Source: Candidatus Butyricimonas faecavium
GTDB lineage: Bacteria; Bacteroidota; Bacteroidia; Bacteroidales; Marinifilaceae
Direction of reading: 5' to 3'
Length of the DNA: 64,000 bases
NCBI GenBank assembly: GCA_944321125.1
Contig: CALUKD010000018.1
Coordinates: 1 to 64,000, forward strand
Of the stretch, positions 18,256-27,185 are shown one piece after another (the first letter of the stretch is position 1; each line of letters starts with the position of its first letter). Position numbers and translations under genes: made by a program. Below the pieces are notes generated by a model. The model saw only the letters and a list, made by a program, of their open reading frames with translations, was not told the DNA's origin and did no database searches.

Positions 18256-19815
18256 TTACAACGGTATATTTGAATGTTTCTTCATCGGATTAACAACGCG
18301 CTTGGTCTGTAAAGACTGGAAGGCACGGATGATGCGGAAACGTGTGTTGCGCGGTTCTATGACATCATCGATGTACCCGTATGAAGCGGCTTTATACGGA
18401 TTTGCAAAAGCCGTGTTATATTCATCTTCTTTTGTGGCAATGAATTTGGCTTTTTCTTCCGGATCAGTAATTGCTGCCAATTCTTTACCATATAACACTT
18501 CTATAGCACCTTTGGCTCCCATAACGGCGATTTGTGCTGTGGGCCAAGCATAGTTGAAGTCTCCACGCAATTGTTTACATGACATCACGTCGTGCGCACC
18601 ACCGTAAGATTTCCGTAAAGTAACGGTTACTTTAGGTACAGTTGCTTCTCCATAAGCAAACATCAGTTTTGCCCCGTGTGTGATGATACCACCATATTCC
18701 TGTACTCGTCCCGGTAGGAATCCCGGTACGTCAACCAAGGTTAACACCGGAATGTTGAAACAGTCACAGAAACGAACGAAACGTGCTGCTTTACGTGATG
18801 CTTCAATGTCAAGAACTCCGGCATAAAAATTCGGTTGATTAGCGATAACACCAACAGAACGTCCACCCATACGGCAGAAACCGACGATGATATTACGGGC
18901 ATAACGTTTGTGAACTTCCAAGAATTTTCCGTTATCCACGATGGCTTCAATGACATCCATCATATTATATGGCAAATTCGGATTATCAGGAATTATTTCG
19001 TTTAAACGGTCTTCCAATCGGTCAATCGGGTCATTACATGCCTCAATCGGAGCCTCTTCCAAGTTGTTGGAAGGTAAATAAGAAAGCAAATCGCGAATGA
19101 TAGTGATACCCTCTTCCTCGTTTTCTGCCAAGAAATGAGAAACACCGGATTTCGTAGAGTGAACTTCTGCACCTCCCAATTCCTCGGTTGTGATATCTTC
19201 TCCCGTTACGGTTTTCACAACTTTCGGACCGGTTACAAACATGTATGATGATTGGTCGGTCATCAAAATGAAGTCCGTCAAGGCAGGAGAGTACACGGCA
19301 CCTCCGGCACAAGGACCGAAAATAGCAGAAATCTGCGGGATAACTCCTGATGCTAGAATGTTCCGTTCGAAAATTTCCGCATATCCGGCTAAAGAGTTAA
19401 CTCCTTCTTGAATACGGGCACCCCCCGAATCGTTCAATCCGATAATGGGAGCTCCCACGGTCATGGCTTTATCCATCACCTTACAAATTTTTTGGGCTAA
19501 CATCTCGGAAAGGGCACCTCCGAAAACAGTGAAGTCTTGAGCAAAAACAAATACGAGACGTCCGTCAATTGTTCCTTGTCCGGTTACCACACCATCGCCC
19601 AAAAATTTGGTTTTTTCCATCCCAAAGTTATAACAACGGTGTGTTATAAACATATCAAACTCTTCGAAACTATTTTCATCCAACAACATGGCGATTCTCT
19701 CGCGAGCCGTATATTTCCCTTTTTTGTGTTGGGATTCTATACGCTTTTCCCCTCCGCCAAGCTTTGCCTGCGCACGTAATTCGATTAACTCTTTGACTTT
19801 ATCCTGATTTGTCAT
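18256..19815 (-). CDS. mmdA: methylmalonyl-CoA decarboxylase alpha subunit (carboxyltransferase)
   Basis: A 519-residue carboxyltransferase of the PccB/MmdA family with two crotonase-like halves. Acyl-CoA binding is seen in [15 protein letters not shown], the oxyanion loop in [16 protein letters not shown], and the second half in [23 protein letters not shown]. It moves the carboxyl group of (S)-methylmalonyl-CoA to the biotin of the carrier subunit, releasing propionyl-CoA. Sequence alone does not separate it from propionyl-CoA carboxylase beta subunits; the neighbouring Na+ pump subunits and missing biotin carboxylase decide for decarboxylase. It follows mce after 37 bases. Confidence 0.93.
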   Translation of the reverse strand: MTNQDKVKELIELRAQAKLGGGEKRIESQHKKGKYTARERIAMLLDENSFEEFDMFITHRCYNFGMEKTKFLGDGVVTGQGTIDGRLVFVFAQDFTVFGGALSEMLAQKICKVMDKAMTVGAPIIGLNDSGGARIQEGVNSLAGYAEIFERNILASGVIPQISAIFGPCAGGAVYSPALTDFILMTDQSSYMFVTGPKVVKTVTGEDITTEELGGAEVHSTKSGVSHFLAENEEEGITIIRDLLSYLPSNNLEEAPIEACNDPIDRLEDRLNEIIPDNPNLPYNMMDVIEAIVDNGKFLEVHKRYARNIIVGFCRMGGRSVGVIANQPNFYAGVLDIEASRKAARFVRFCDCFNIPVLTLVDVPGFLPGRVQEYGGIITHGAKLMFAYGEATVPKVTVTLRKSYGGAHDVMSCKQLRGDFNYAWPTAQIAVMGAKGAIEVLYGKELAAITDPEEKAKFIATKEDEYNTAFANPYKAASYGYIDDVIEPRNTRFRIIRAFQSLQTKRVVNPMKKHSNIPL

Positions 19816-19852
19816 ACTATCAAAATTTATATGAGCTGATTATTAAAAGAAT

Positions 19853-20257
19853 TTATTTTGTTCCGCAAAGTTCCGTCAATACTCTGAACGTTGATTTTGG
19901 ATGAAGGAATCCGATTCTCAATCCCTCTGCACCTCCTCGCGGAGCTTTGTCGATTAACTGGCAACCTGCAGCCTGTGCATCATTCAATGCAGCTTGAACA
20001 TCTTCAACAGCGAAAGCAATGTGGTGCATACCACCTCCGTTTTTCTCAACGAATTTTCCGATAGGGCCTTCTGGGTCAGTTGATTCCAGTAATTCAATTT
20101 TAGTTTGTCCTACTTTGAAGAAAGCTGTTTTTACTTTTTGATCTTTTACTTCTTCAATAGCATAGCATTCTAAACCTAATACTTTTTCATAGTATGGGAT
20201 TGCTTCATCTAAACTGGCAACTGCGATGCCGATGTGTTCAATATGTGTTGGTTTCAT
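19853..20257 (-). CDS. mce: methylmalonyl-CoA epimerase
   Basis: A 134-residue vicinal-oxygen-chelate protein. Metal and catalytic residues lie in HIEHIGIAV near the N-terminus, in GGGMHHIAFAVEDV and near the end in the Glu of RVLTELCG. It interconverts (R)- and (S)-methylmalonyl-CoA, supplying the isomer used by the decarboxylase encoded just downstream. It is the first gene of the operon. No clear TAnnTTTG element was found in the 200 bases upstream of its start, so the promoter position is open. Confidence 0.95.
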   Translation of the reverse strand: MKPTHIEHIGIAVASLDEAIPYYEKVLGLECYAIEEVKDQKVKTAFFKVGQTKIELLESTDPEGPIGKFVEKNGGGMHHIAFAVEDVQAALNDAQAAGCQLIDKAPRGGAEGLRIGFLHPKSTFRVLTELCGTK

Positions 20258-20524
20258 AACAAAAAAACATTAAAGTTAGATATTATATTTTAATCATTTA
20301 GCTTATTTATGGCGCACTTTATTTGAATATTTCTCTCGTTCCAATATTTATGCGCGAAACTACTCATTGTTCTTGCGATTTTCAAGTAAAAGCGGTAAAT
20401 ATTTTAAAAAAAAGCAAGTTTATACTTGTTTTAAATAGGGAGTTGATAACTTCATCATTATTTGTCACGTAAACCTTATTTGGAAAGAATGAAATTTATA
20501 TTGAAAACAAAAATATCGAATGTT

Positions 20525-20938
20525 ATGAGTAAGCAAAAATTTGTCGTTTTTTTGATAGCAATCATTGGTATGATTGCGACGTTTCTACCCTGGTATGAAA
20601 TAGGCAGTTTGGGAATGATCATGGGGTATCAAACTGTCGGTTGGTTTACATTTATCATGTTTGCCTTGGTTTTTCTTTTCGGCTTGCGAAAAGGAGTAAA
20701 ACAAGATATGTCCATGGGATTATTATACCTTGGGTCATTTTTTTCTCTGCTTGCTGCTTTCGTGGTGTTATGGCAGATGATTACGCTCGGCTTGGACCAA
20801 GAAGGGGGAAGTATGTCGGTTGCCGGTAATACATTGGCTAACGATACTCGTGTTTTATACGGGGCTTATCAGATTATTATAGCCGGAATTTGTTTGCCGT
20901 TCGGGGCTTTCCTTTTCCGTAACAGGGAAGAAAGATGA
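20525..20938 (+). CDS. small membrane protein of unknown function, four hydrophobic segments
   Basis: A 137-residue protein with four hydrophobic segments: about 4-24, 36-55, 66-88 and 112-130. A WYE motif follows the first (TFLPWYEIGS) and a polar loop with GGSMSVAG lies between the third and fourth. I recognise no family beyond small multi-pass membrane proteins. The start at 20525 (MSKQKF) was preferred to the longer frame from 20462 because it begins right before the first membrane segment; there is no strong ribosome-binding site at either. It is divergent from the mce operon and followed by the gene-free island. Confidence 0.6.
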   Translation: MSKQKFVVFLIAIIGMIATFLPWYEIGSLGMIMGYQTVGWFTFIMFALVFLFGLRKGVKQDMSMGLLYLGSFFSLLAAFVVLWQMITLGLDQEGGSMSVAGNTLANDTRVLYGAYQIIIAGICLPFGAFLFRNREER

Positions 20939-21665
20939 TAACACAGCTGTATTTTTCTGGGAAAAGTTTACTTGATCCCGGTTTAAATTGTAATCAATGG
21001 TATGGGCATACTGGCCGCAAATTTCCCTTTACACCGGGGAAAGGCCTGCCCCTTGCTAATCCTTCCTCTACCCCTGCCCGCGGGCATCAACAGAGTTCCA
21101 ACATAACACTAACGTAGCATGTACACCGGTCAGTGTTCATGTTATGTAGTTGCTATGTTTATGCTATGTTCATGATATAGCGCAAGGGTAGGGAAACCAT
21201 AACGAAAAGATGGACTATCCTCTAACAATAATGGAAGGCGTTTATACTACGTTACACGGTGAATTTCGCTGCCAAGTGAGTGTGAAACGGTTTCGAATTA
21301 TCCATGTTTGGCAGGTAACGATTGAACTTTCCGAGGCGAAATTTAGAAAGCGGGAAATCATCAAGTCTTAGGTGGATTGAGTGATCCCGGTGAAGCCAAG
21401 AGGAAGTTGGGAAATGTGAGATAAATTTTAATACATGATCATTTAGCTGTAAGCTTATATATAAGTTCCAATATTAATATTGTATAAAGATATTGTATAT
21501 ATCATTTTGCTCCGAAATATATTTTGGGAAATTCCAATATAGATTTCCGCTGATTGACCGTAAGTTTTTTTTAGGGTAGTACACCTTCAGACGGCTTGAT
21601 TATTGGAGCTGAAATTGCCAACAGTTATATGGGTGTGTATAAAATAATGGGTTTACAGGATTTGT
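20939..21665. other. 700-base island without a clear gene
   Basis: Three things are visible. First, 21100-21180 is packed with related short words (ACATAACAC, TGCTATGTT, GTTCATGTTATGT, GTTCATGATATAG), including an imperfect inverted repeat around CACCGGTC and an 11-base tandem of TGCTATGTTYA. Second, a 53-codon frame runs from ATG at 21210 to TAG at 21371; its product is unrecognised. Third, a frame ending at 21679 reads STPSDGLIIGAEIANS and YMGVYKIMG, which looks like the C-terminal piece of a lost gene. Base composition is richer in GC than other gaps here. Confidence 0.35.
21210..21371 (+). CDS. possible 53-residue protein
   Basis: ATG at 21210, stop TAG at 21369-21371. The product starts MDYPLTIMEGVYTTLHGEF and is basic towards the C-terminus. 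No family is recognised and there is no purine-rich ribosome site directly before the ATG. It could be a real small gene, a gene remnant or chance; it is listed because the stretch around it has no other candidate. Confidence 0.2.
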   Translation: MDYPLTIMEGVYTTLHGEFRCQVSVKRFRIIHVWQVTIELSEAKFRKREIIKS

Positions 21666-22214
21666 TTATCCACGTGTAGTAAGTGTTTTGCAAAAAAAAA
21701 GTATAATGTATTCGTGGCCGATAATCTTTCGTAATTTAGCGTACATTTCTTTTTTGAGAGATTTTACGGAATTAAGAGAGATGCCCAATACATCTGCGAT
21801 TTCCGGGTTTGATTTGCCTTCTAATGCGAGAGTGGCAATTTCAAGACTGCGTCCAGAGAGCTGGCTGATAGCAGTGTGTACACACCGGATCATTTCTTGG
21901 GTGGCAATTTCTTCTAGGAACGAGTCTTCCGAGAGCAGTTCATCCTTTAATTGTTCTGTATCTTCGATTTTGAATTTATTTCGTCTCAAGATGTCCATGC
22001 AAATGTTCTTTGCTGTGATATAAATGAAAGCGACTGCGTTTTGCTTGGTGTAGGAATCATCCAAACGTTCATACAATTTGAAAAAAGTTTCTTGCGTGGC
22101 ATCCATGGATTGTTCCTTATCTTTCAGGTAGATGTTGCAAAATTCCCATACTGCTTGAAAGTAATCCGTGTACAATTCTTTAAATGTCTCGATACCGTTA
22201 ATATAATCGCTCAT
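21666..22214 (-). CDS. ECF-type RNA polymerase sigma factor
   Basis: A 182-residue sigma-70 factor of the Bacteroidota ECF group that usually pairs with FecR. Region 2 spans about residues 10-80 (DATQETFFKLYERLD, AFIYITAKNICMDILRRNKFK) and region 4 about 110-165 (LALEGKSNPEIADVLGISLNSVKSLKKEMYAKLRK). The start at MSDYINGIETF was preferred over a longer frame whose first 16 residues precede the conserved region without homology. It has a good promoter just upstream. No anti-sigma or SusC gene lies next to it on the same strand; the 21-kb side is the gene-free island, so it is an orphan in this window. Confidence 0.88.
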   Translation of the reverse strand: MSDYINGIETFKELYTDYFQAVWEFCNIYLKDKEQSMDATQETFFKLYERLDDSYTKQNAVAFIYITAKNICMDILRRNKFKIEDTEQLKDELLSEDSFLEEIATQEMIRCVHTAISQLSGRSLEIATLALEGKSNPEIADVLGISLNSVKSLKKEMYAKLRKIIGHEYIILFFCKTLTTRG

Positions 22215-22233
22215 ATCGGGAATTTTATTCGAG

Positions 22234-22262
22234 CAAATATATGCTGAAAAGTTTAAAAGCAA
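22234..22262 (-). promoter_or_regulatory. promoter of the minus-strand ECF sigma gene
   Basis: On the minus strand, TTG at 22260-22262, 18 bases, then TATATTTG at 22234-22241. The -7 element ends 19 bases before the chosen start at 22214. Confidence 0.6.
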
Positions 22263-22448
22263 AAATCTTCTTGAATGAAATAGATGAGGAGTGTATCATT
22301 AAAATGTGTTGAAGTATTAATTAATAAAAGAATTATTAATGGTTCGTTTAATAATATTGATTTTTGTTTTTGTCGGTTTTGTGTTCATAAAGTGAAAATT
22401 TTGAGGTATGTTCTTGATTTTGAGAGGAAAATAAAAAATGTGTCAATT
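22263..22448. other. AT-rich gap between divergent sigma genes
   Basis: About 190 bases, very AT-rich, with runs of T and several short AAT/ATT repeats but no gene and no clear hairpin. It probably carries regulatory sequence for one or both sigma genes. Confidence 0.3.
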
Positions 22449-22480
22449 TTGGTAATTGTATGCTATTATTATTATTTTTG
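22449..22480 (+). promoter_or_regulatory. candidate promoter of the plus-strand ECF sigma gene
   Basis: TTG at 22449-22451, 21 bases, then TATTTTTG at 22473-22480. The spacer is 2 bases longer than usual. It lies 75 bases before the start codon at 22556. Confidence 0.45.
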
Positions 22481-22555
22481 AGGATTATTAAACGAAGGTT
22501 TAATCCTATTTTGAAATCATGTGAAAAACAAGGAATTTCGTAGGGATTGGTATTT

Positions 22556-23026
22556 ATGACGGAAGAAAAAGAGAAGATTATTGCTCAATTATATTGTAAG
22601 TTTAAACATGAGTTGCGTGTTTATGCTACCCGTTATTGCCCTGACGAGGCAGAGGATATAGTGCATCAGGCTTTCGTGAACGGCTATAACAAGATCGTGG
22701 AAGAACGAAATGAAGCGGAACAGCGTTCCTATCTTTATTCTACGGTGAAAAATTTGTGTCTGAATTTTATTCGTAATTCTCGTCCTGTATACATGGATTT
22801 ATCACCTGAGTTAATGATGGAGTTTATTGTCGTGGATACTCATGATTATATGTACGAACTTATCGGTCGTTTGCCACGAAAAGAGCGTTGTATTTTAGAG
22901 TTGGCCTTACAAGGATATGATACGAGGGAGATTGCCGAACAAATTGGTATGGAGTATAATACTGTGCGTCACTACAAGAAAGAAGCTTATGCTAAAATGC
23001 GGAAGGCGTTGAAAAGTGGAATTTAA
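22556..23026 (+). CDS. ECF-type RNA polymerase sigma factor (locus 1)
   Basis: A 156-residue ECF sigma factor. Region 2 contains YATRYCPDEAEDIVHQAFVN and the -10 helix SYLYSTVKNLCLNFIRN; region 4 contains LALQGYDTREIAEQIGMEYNTVRHYKKEAYAKMRK. It is shorter than most FecR-paired sigmas because the linker between the domains is brief. The ATG at 22556 was chosen over an upstream TTG. It starts a same-strand series that ends with a secreted protease: sigma, histidine kinase, FecR, SusC, SusD, lipoprotein, metalloprotease. Its expected inhibitor is the FecR protein two genes on; the kinase gene in between is unusual. Confidence 0.88.
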   Translation: MTEEKEKIIAQLYCKFKHELRVYATRYCPDEAEDIVHQAFVNGYNKIVEERNEAEQRSYLYSTVKNLCLNFIRNSRPVYMDLSPELMMEFIVVDTHDYMYELIGRLPRKERCILELALQGYDTREIAEQIGMEYNTVRHYKKEAYAKMRKALKSGI

Positions 23027-23079
23027 TAACCTGTTTTATTCTGAAAATAATCCTAAATTGAGGATATTTTATTATTTTT

Positions 23080-25899
23080 GTGGGGTTAGGCGTTAAATGT
23101 AATCAAATTTGTAAGGTCGTGGATAATAATGGTCGGTTCGATAGTGGACATGTTCAAGATTTGTTGAATAAGGCACGAATGGGTTGGTGGGAAGCTGATT
23201 TCTCTAAAAAACAGTATGTTTGTTCTGATTTTCTTCGAGAGTTGTTAGATTTAGGGAAAGATGGAATAATTAGTTTTGTCGATTTTCGTAAATTGATTCG
23301 AGAGGATTATCGTTTACGAACGGTGAACGAGTTTCGTTTTGGGAAAACCCAAAATATATATGACCAAGTTTACCCGATCGAGGTGAGGGGAAAAATTGTG
23401 TGGGTTCGAGTGAAATTGTGTTCCAAGGAGGTCGATTCTGAGGGGAATATGAAAACCTGCGGTTTCATGGAGTGTCTTGATGTTCCGGAGAACATGGATA
23501 CGGAGGAAACAGCAATGGAGCGTGTAAATAATTTGTTTGCCCAACAAAATAGCATCTCCCGTTCCTTACTTTCCTTGCTTCGTTCTGGAGATTTGAGCAG
23601 TGTTATTAACAAAATATTGGGCGATATCATCCAGCATTATCCGGAGGGACGTACTTATATTATAGAGTATGATTGGGAAAATCACATGCAGACGTGTCGT
23701 TACGAGGCGGGAAATTACAAGTCTTTTAAGAAAAAGGATTACATGGGAAAATTTCCAATGAGTAATATTCCTTGGTGGACGAAGCAGTTGGCCGGAGAGG
23801 CATCTCCGATTATTTTAACCAATTTAGACGAATTGCCGGAAGAAGCAAGCGAGGAGAAAAGACGCCTGACAGAACAGGGGGTGAAATCTCTCATCGTTAT
23901 TCCGATGTTTTCAAAAAATGGCGTATCCGGATATGCCGGTATAGATATTTTGGATAAGTCTCATGTATGGAAAAATGAGGATTATCAGTGGTTTGCCTCG
24001 ATGGTGAATATTATCAGTATTTGTATGGAACTTCGGAAGTCGGAGAATGAGGCACAAGAGGAGAAAAAATTTTTAGCCGATCTGTTTAAACATATGCCGG
24101 TGGGATACGTGCGAATGAAATTGTTTTATAATGAGGAAGGGCATGTGAAAGATTGTTGTTTCATGGATTCGAATACGATGGCCAAGGAACTTTATAACAC
24201 GGGGGAAAAGAGTTGGATCGGGAAATATGCTAGTGAGGTCAATCCGTATTTTAAGAAATGGTTGCCGGATTTGGAACATGTGATACGGACTGGAGTCGTT
24301 CGGGATATAAATTATCATCTGGAAGAGAAAAATAAGTATTTTCATGCTGTGATGTATTCTCCTTGTAAAGATGAGGTAGTGTTGATGTTTTCGGACATGA
24401 CCGACACGTTCTCTGCTCATGAGGCGTTGGATCGGAGTGAACGTTTGTTGCGTAATATATATCAGAATATTCCGGTCGGGATAGAGTTATACGATAAAGA
24501 CGGGTATCTGGTTGATTTGAATGATCGAAATCTTGAGATATTCGGGGTTGCAAAGAGAGAGGATGTTTTGGGAATTAATATATTTGAAAATCATCTTATA
24601 CCGGAGAAGATGAGGGAAAAAATGAGGAAAAGAGAGGATGTGAGTTTTTCTTTGGTGTACGATTTTTCGAAATTGAATGGACTTTATGTATCTAAAAAGG
24701 CGGGGAAATTAAATTTACTGACAAAGGTTACAACGTTGTACGATGCTCAAAATAATTTGATCAACTATTTGTTGATTAGTCTGGATCGGACGGAGGCCAC
24801 GGAGGCATATAATCAGATACAGGAGTTCAAGGATTTTTTCACGTTGGTAGGAGATTATGCTCAAGTTGGGTATGCGCATTTTAACGCCTTGACTCGTGAC
24901 GGGTATGGTTTGGATAGTTGGTATAAAAACGTGGGGGAAAAGGTCGGGACTCCATTATCACAGATTATCGGGGTACACTCGCATTTTCACCCGGAGGATC
25001 GGGCTTTAATGCTTGCTTTTTTATCAGATGTAATTGCAGGTAAACGGACGCATTTGCGGAACGATATGCGTATTCAACGGGCTGACGGATATTACACGTG
25101 GACACGGGTGAACGTCTTGGTGAGAGATTATCGTCCGCAGGAAGGGATGATCGAGATGATTTGTATTAATTATGATATTACGGAATTGAAGGAGACCGAG
25201 GCAAAGTTGATTAAAGCGAAGGATAAGGCGGAGGAGTCGGATCGTTTAAAGTCAGCATTTCTGGCTAATATGAGTCATGAGATTCGGACTCCGTTGAATG
25301 CTATTGTCGGTTTTTCCAATTTATTGGCTTATGCCCAAGAGGAAAGTGAACGAGCACAATACATCGGTATCGTAGAGGAGAATAACGAGTTGTTATTGCA
25401 ATTGATTTCGGATATTCTGGATTTATCGAAAATCGAGGCGGGGACTTTTGAATTCGTGTATGATCAGGTGGATGTACGTCAATTATGTGAGGATGTCGTG
25501 ACTTCGCTTCGGGTGAAGGTTCCGTTCGGAGTTGATTTGTATATAGCTCCAAATCTGCCGGATTGTTGGGTGTATAGTGATAAAAACCGTTTGCGTCAAG
25601 TTATATCTAATTTTGTGAACAATGCTTTTAAGTTTACTCACTTGGGGAAAGTGTCTGTCGGTTATGTGTTAAGAAATAATGAGGTCGAAATATCGGTAAC
25701 AGATACGGGCGTGGGTATTGAAGCAGAAAAACAAAAGCAGGTTTTTGACCGTTTCGTAAAATTAAACAGTTTTGCTCATGGGACAGGATTAGGGTTGTCA
25801 ATTTGTAAGTGTATCGTGGAACAAATTGGAGGGCGTATTGGTGTGGATTCTGAACTGGGAAAAGGTTCGCGTTTTTGGTTTACCCATCCTTTGGAATAA
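23080..25899 (+). CDS. soluble PAS/GAF sensor histidine kinase
   Basis: About 939 residues and no membrane segment. Reading along the chain: a PAS-like domain (about 25-140), a GAF-like domain (about 165-325), three further PAS-like units (about 330-440, 445-560, 575-705), then the dimerisation domain with phospho-accepting His733 in [16 protein letters not shown] and an ATPase domain with [14 protein letters not shown] and [10 protein letters not shown]. It should autophosphorylate in response to an internal or diffusible signal. No receiver domain is fused and no response regulator is adjacent, so the partner is unknown. The GTG start at 23080 is uncertain; a TATTTTTG ending on that same base would favour a later start such as residue 14 or 34. 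It sits between an ECF sigma and its FecR, which is not the usual order. Confidence 0.85.
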   Translation: MGLGVKCNQICKVVDNNGRFDSGHVQDLLNKARMGWWEADFSKKQYVCSDFLRELLDLGKDGIISFVDFRKLIREDYRLRTVNEFRFGKTQNIYDQVYPIEVRGKIVWVRVKLCSKEVDSEGNMKTCGFMECLDVPENMDTEETAMERVNNLFAQQNSISRSLLSLLRSGDLSSVINKILGDIIQHYPEGRTYIIEYDWENHMQTCRYEAGNYKSFKKKDYMGKFPMSNIPWWTKQLAGEASPIILTNLDELPEEASEEKRRLTEQGVKSLIVIPMFSKNGVSGYAGIDILDKSHVWKNEDYQWFASMVNIISICMELRKSENEAQEEKKFLADLFKHMPVGYVRMKLFYNEEGHVKDCCFMDSNTMAKELYNTGEKSWIGKYASEVNPYFKKWLPDLEHVIRTGVVRDINYHLEEKNKYFHAVMYSPCKDEVVLMFSDMTDTFSAHEALDRSERLLRNIYQNIPVGIELYDKDGYLVDLNDRNLEIFGVAKREDVLGINIFENHLIPEKMREKMRKREDVSFSLVYDFSKLNGLYVSKKAGKLNLLTKVTTLYDAQNNLINYLLISLDRTEATEAYNQIQEFKDFFTLVGDYAQVGYAHFNALTRDGYGLDSWYKNVGEKVGTPLSQIIGVHSHFHPEDRALMLAFLSDVIAGKRTHLRNDMRIQRADGYYTWTRVNVLVRDYRPQEGMIEMICINYDITELKETEAKLIKAKDKAEESDRLKSAFLANMSHEIRTPLNAIVGFSNLLAYAQEESERAQYIGIVEENNELLLQLISDILDLSKIEAGTFEFVYDQVDVRQLCEDVVTSLRVKVPFGVDLYIAPNLPDCWVYSDKNRLRQVISNFVNNAFKFTHLGKVSVGYVLRNNEVEISVTDTGVGIEAEKQKQVFDRFVKLNSFAHGTGLGLSICKCIVEQIGGRIGVDSELGKGSRFWFTHPLE

Positions 25900-25989
25900 T
25901 TTGTATTATTGTTAATATAAGTTAAATTAAAAAATTCTTTCATACATTTTTGTTTTTCATGTGTAACATGGATATAAGACGAAAATGCA

Positions 25990-27108
25990 ATGAAAGAACT
26001 GAATAAATTAATTATAAAAGACATCTTTGAATGCTTGTCGGAGGAGGATATGACGAGGTTGCAGAACCTGCGGACCCAATTGCATATCGATGACAAGATG
26101 TACGAGCGAATGAAAAAGATGATCACTAGCCAGGAAGTACATGAAAGAATTGAGGGAGAAAGGAAAAAGTCGAACCGGATAATAAAAATTATGCGTTATG
26201 CTGCAATTCTGGTTTTACCTGTGGTTGTTGTTGCCTATGTATTATTGAACCGGGAAGATGTAACGAAACTGCAGACTGTATCCCAGAATCAGGTAGAGGA
26301 AAGAGTTGCGATTCCAGTTCGTAGACAACCCATGTTAGTATTGGAAGATGGTTCTGTTTTGCACCTTCAGAGAGGAAAAGGAGAAAAAGAAGTTACTTCC
26401 AATGCGGTCAGTAATGGAAATGAGTTGGTTTATTCGAAAAAAGATTCTGCGGAGAAAAATAATGAGGTGGAATATAACACCGTGATGGTTCCAAAAGGGG
26501 GAGAATATCATGTTGTGTTGGCTGACGGTACAAAGGTTTGGTTTAATGAAGAAACTAGCTTAAAGTTTCCAGTAAGTTTTGTCGGTGATACACGGGAGGT
26601 ATTTCTAGAAAAAGGGGAGATTTATTTGGAAGTGTCAAAAGATAAAGAACACCCTTTTATTGTACATACGATGAATGGGGATATTCAAGTGTTGGGAACG
26701 GAGTTTAACGTAAAATGCTTGTCGGATAAAAAAATGGAGACGACCTTGGTAAAAGGAAGTGTGCAAGTGAGAACTAAGAATGCGGAAGTCGTGTTGGAGC
26801 CGAATCAACAAGCGAAAGTCGGTAACGTGGTGAATGTGATTACCGTGACGGACGTGAATGTAGAGGAGATTATCTGTTGGAAAGATAATATGTTCTTTTT
26901 CCGGGATGTGGAATTGGAGAAGATTCTGGATAAACTAGCAGAATGGTACGGATTTACAGTTTTCTACGAGAATGCTGATGTCAAGCAAGAGAAATTTTTT
27001 GTTCGGGTAGATAAATATGCAGAAGTAAATAAAATCCTAGATGTGATTTCTGAAGTTAGTAATGTCAAATTTAAAATAAACGGAAAAATAATAACAGTAT
27101 ATAAATGA
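25990..27108 (+). CDS. FecR-family anti-sigma factor (locus 1)
   Basis: A 372-residue inner-membrane regulator. Residues 1-65 are a cytoplasmic sigma-binding segment; one membrane helix follows (about 70-90, RYAAILVLPVVVVAYVLL). The periplasmic FecR domain is near 160-265, with the typical PKGGEYHVVLADGTKVWFNE and LEKGEIYLEVSKDKEHPFIV. The last 65 residues are an STN-like DUF4974 domain that contacts the SusC STN domain. It relays occupation of the outer-membrane transporter to the sigma factor. The sigma partner is probably the gene at 22556, separated from it by the kinase gene. A hairpin follows its stop. Confidence 0.92.
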   Translation: MKELNKLIIKDIFECLSEEDMTRLQNLRTQLHIDDKMYERMKKMITSQEVHERIEGERKKSNRIIKIMRYAAILVLPVVVVAYVLLNREDVTKLQTVSQNQVEERVAIPVRRQPMLVLEDGSVLHLQRGKGEKEVTSNAVSNGNELVYSKKDSAEKNNEVEYNTVMVPKGGEYHVVLADGTKVWFNEETSLKFPVSFVGDTREVFLEKGEIYLEVSKDKEHPFIVHTMNGDIQVLGTEFNVKCLSDKKMETTLVKGSVQVRTKNAEVVLEPNQQAKVGNVVNVITVTDVNVEEIICWKDNMFFFRDVELEKILDKLAEWYGFTVFYENADVKQEKFFVRVDKYAEVNKILDVISEVSNVKFKINGKIITVYK

Positions 27109-27110
27109 GA

Positions 27111-27137
27111 ACAACGAGTGCTACGAACACTCGTTGT
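27111..27137 (+). other. hairpin between fecR and susC (locus 1)
   Basis: ACAACGAGTG and CACTCGTTGT form a perfect 10-base stem with a 7-base loop, 2 bases after the fecR stop. No T run follows, so it is not a simple terminator. A second small hairpin, ATGCC and GGCAT, lies at 27143-27158. Together they may protect or separate the susC transcript from the regulator genes. Confidence 0.65.
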
Positions 27138-27185
27138 ATCCCATGCCTAAAATGGCATAAGTGTTAAATTCTAATTTACAAATGT

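Noticed and set aside
18256..19815. Propionyl-CoA carboxylase beta subunit
   Set aside because: The sequence would allow it, but Na+-pump beta and OadG-like subunits are in the same operon and no biotin carboxylase is present.
20500..21700. CRISPR array or integron in the gene-free island
   Set aside because: The repeats are short, irregular and partly overlapping, without uniform spacers, and no cas or integrase gene is near.
23080..25899. Hybrid two-component system (kinase with receiver and regulator domains)
   Set aside because: The chain ends right after the ATPase domain; no receiver or DNA-binding domain follows.
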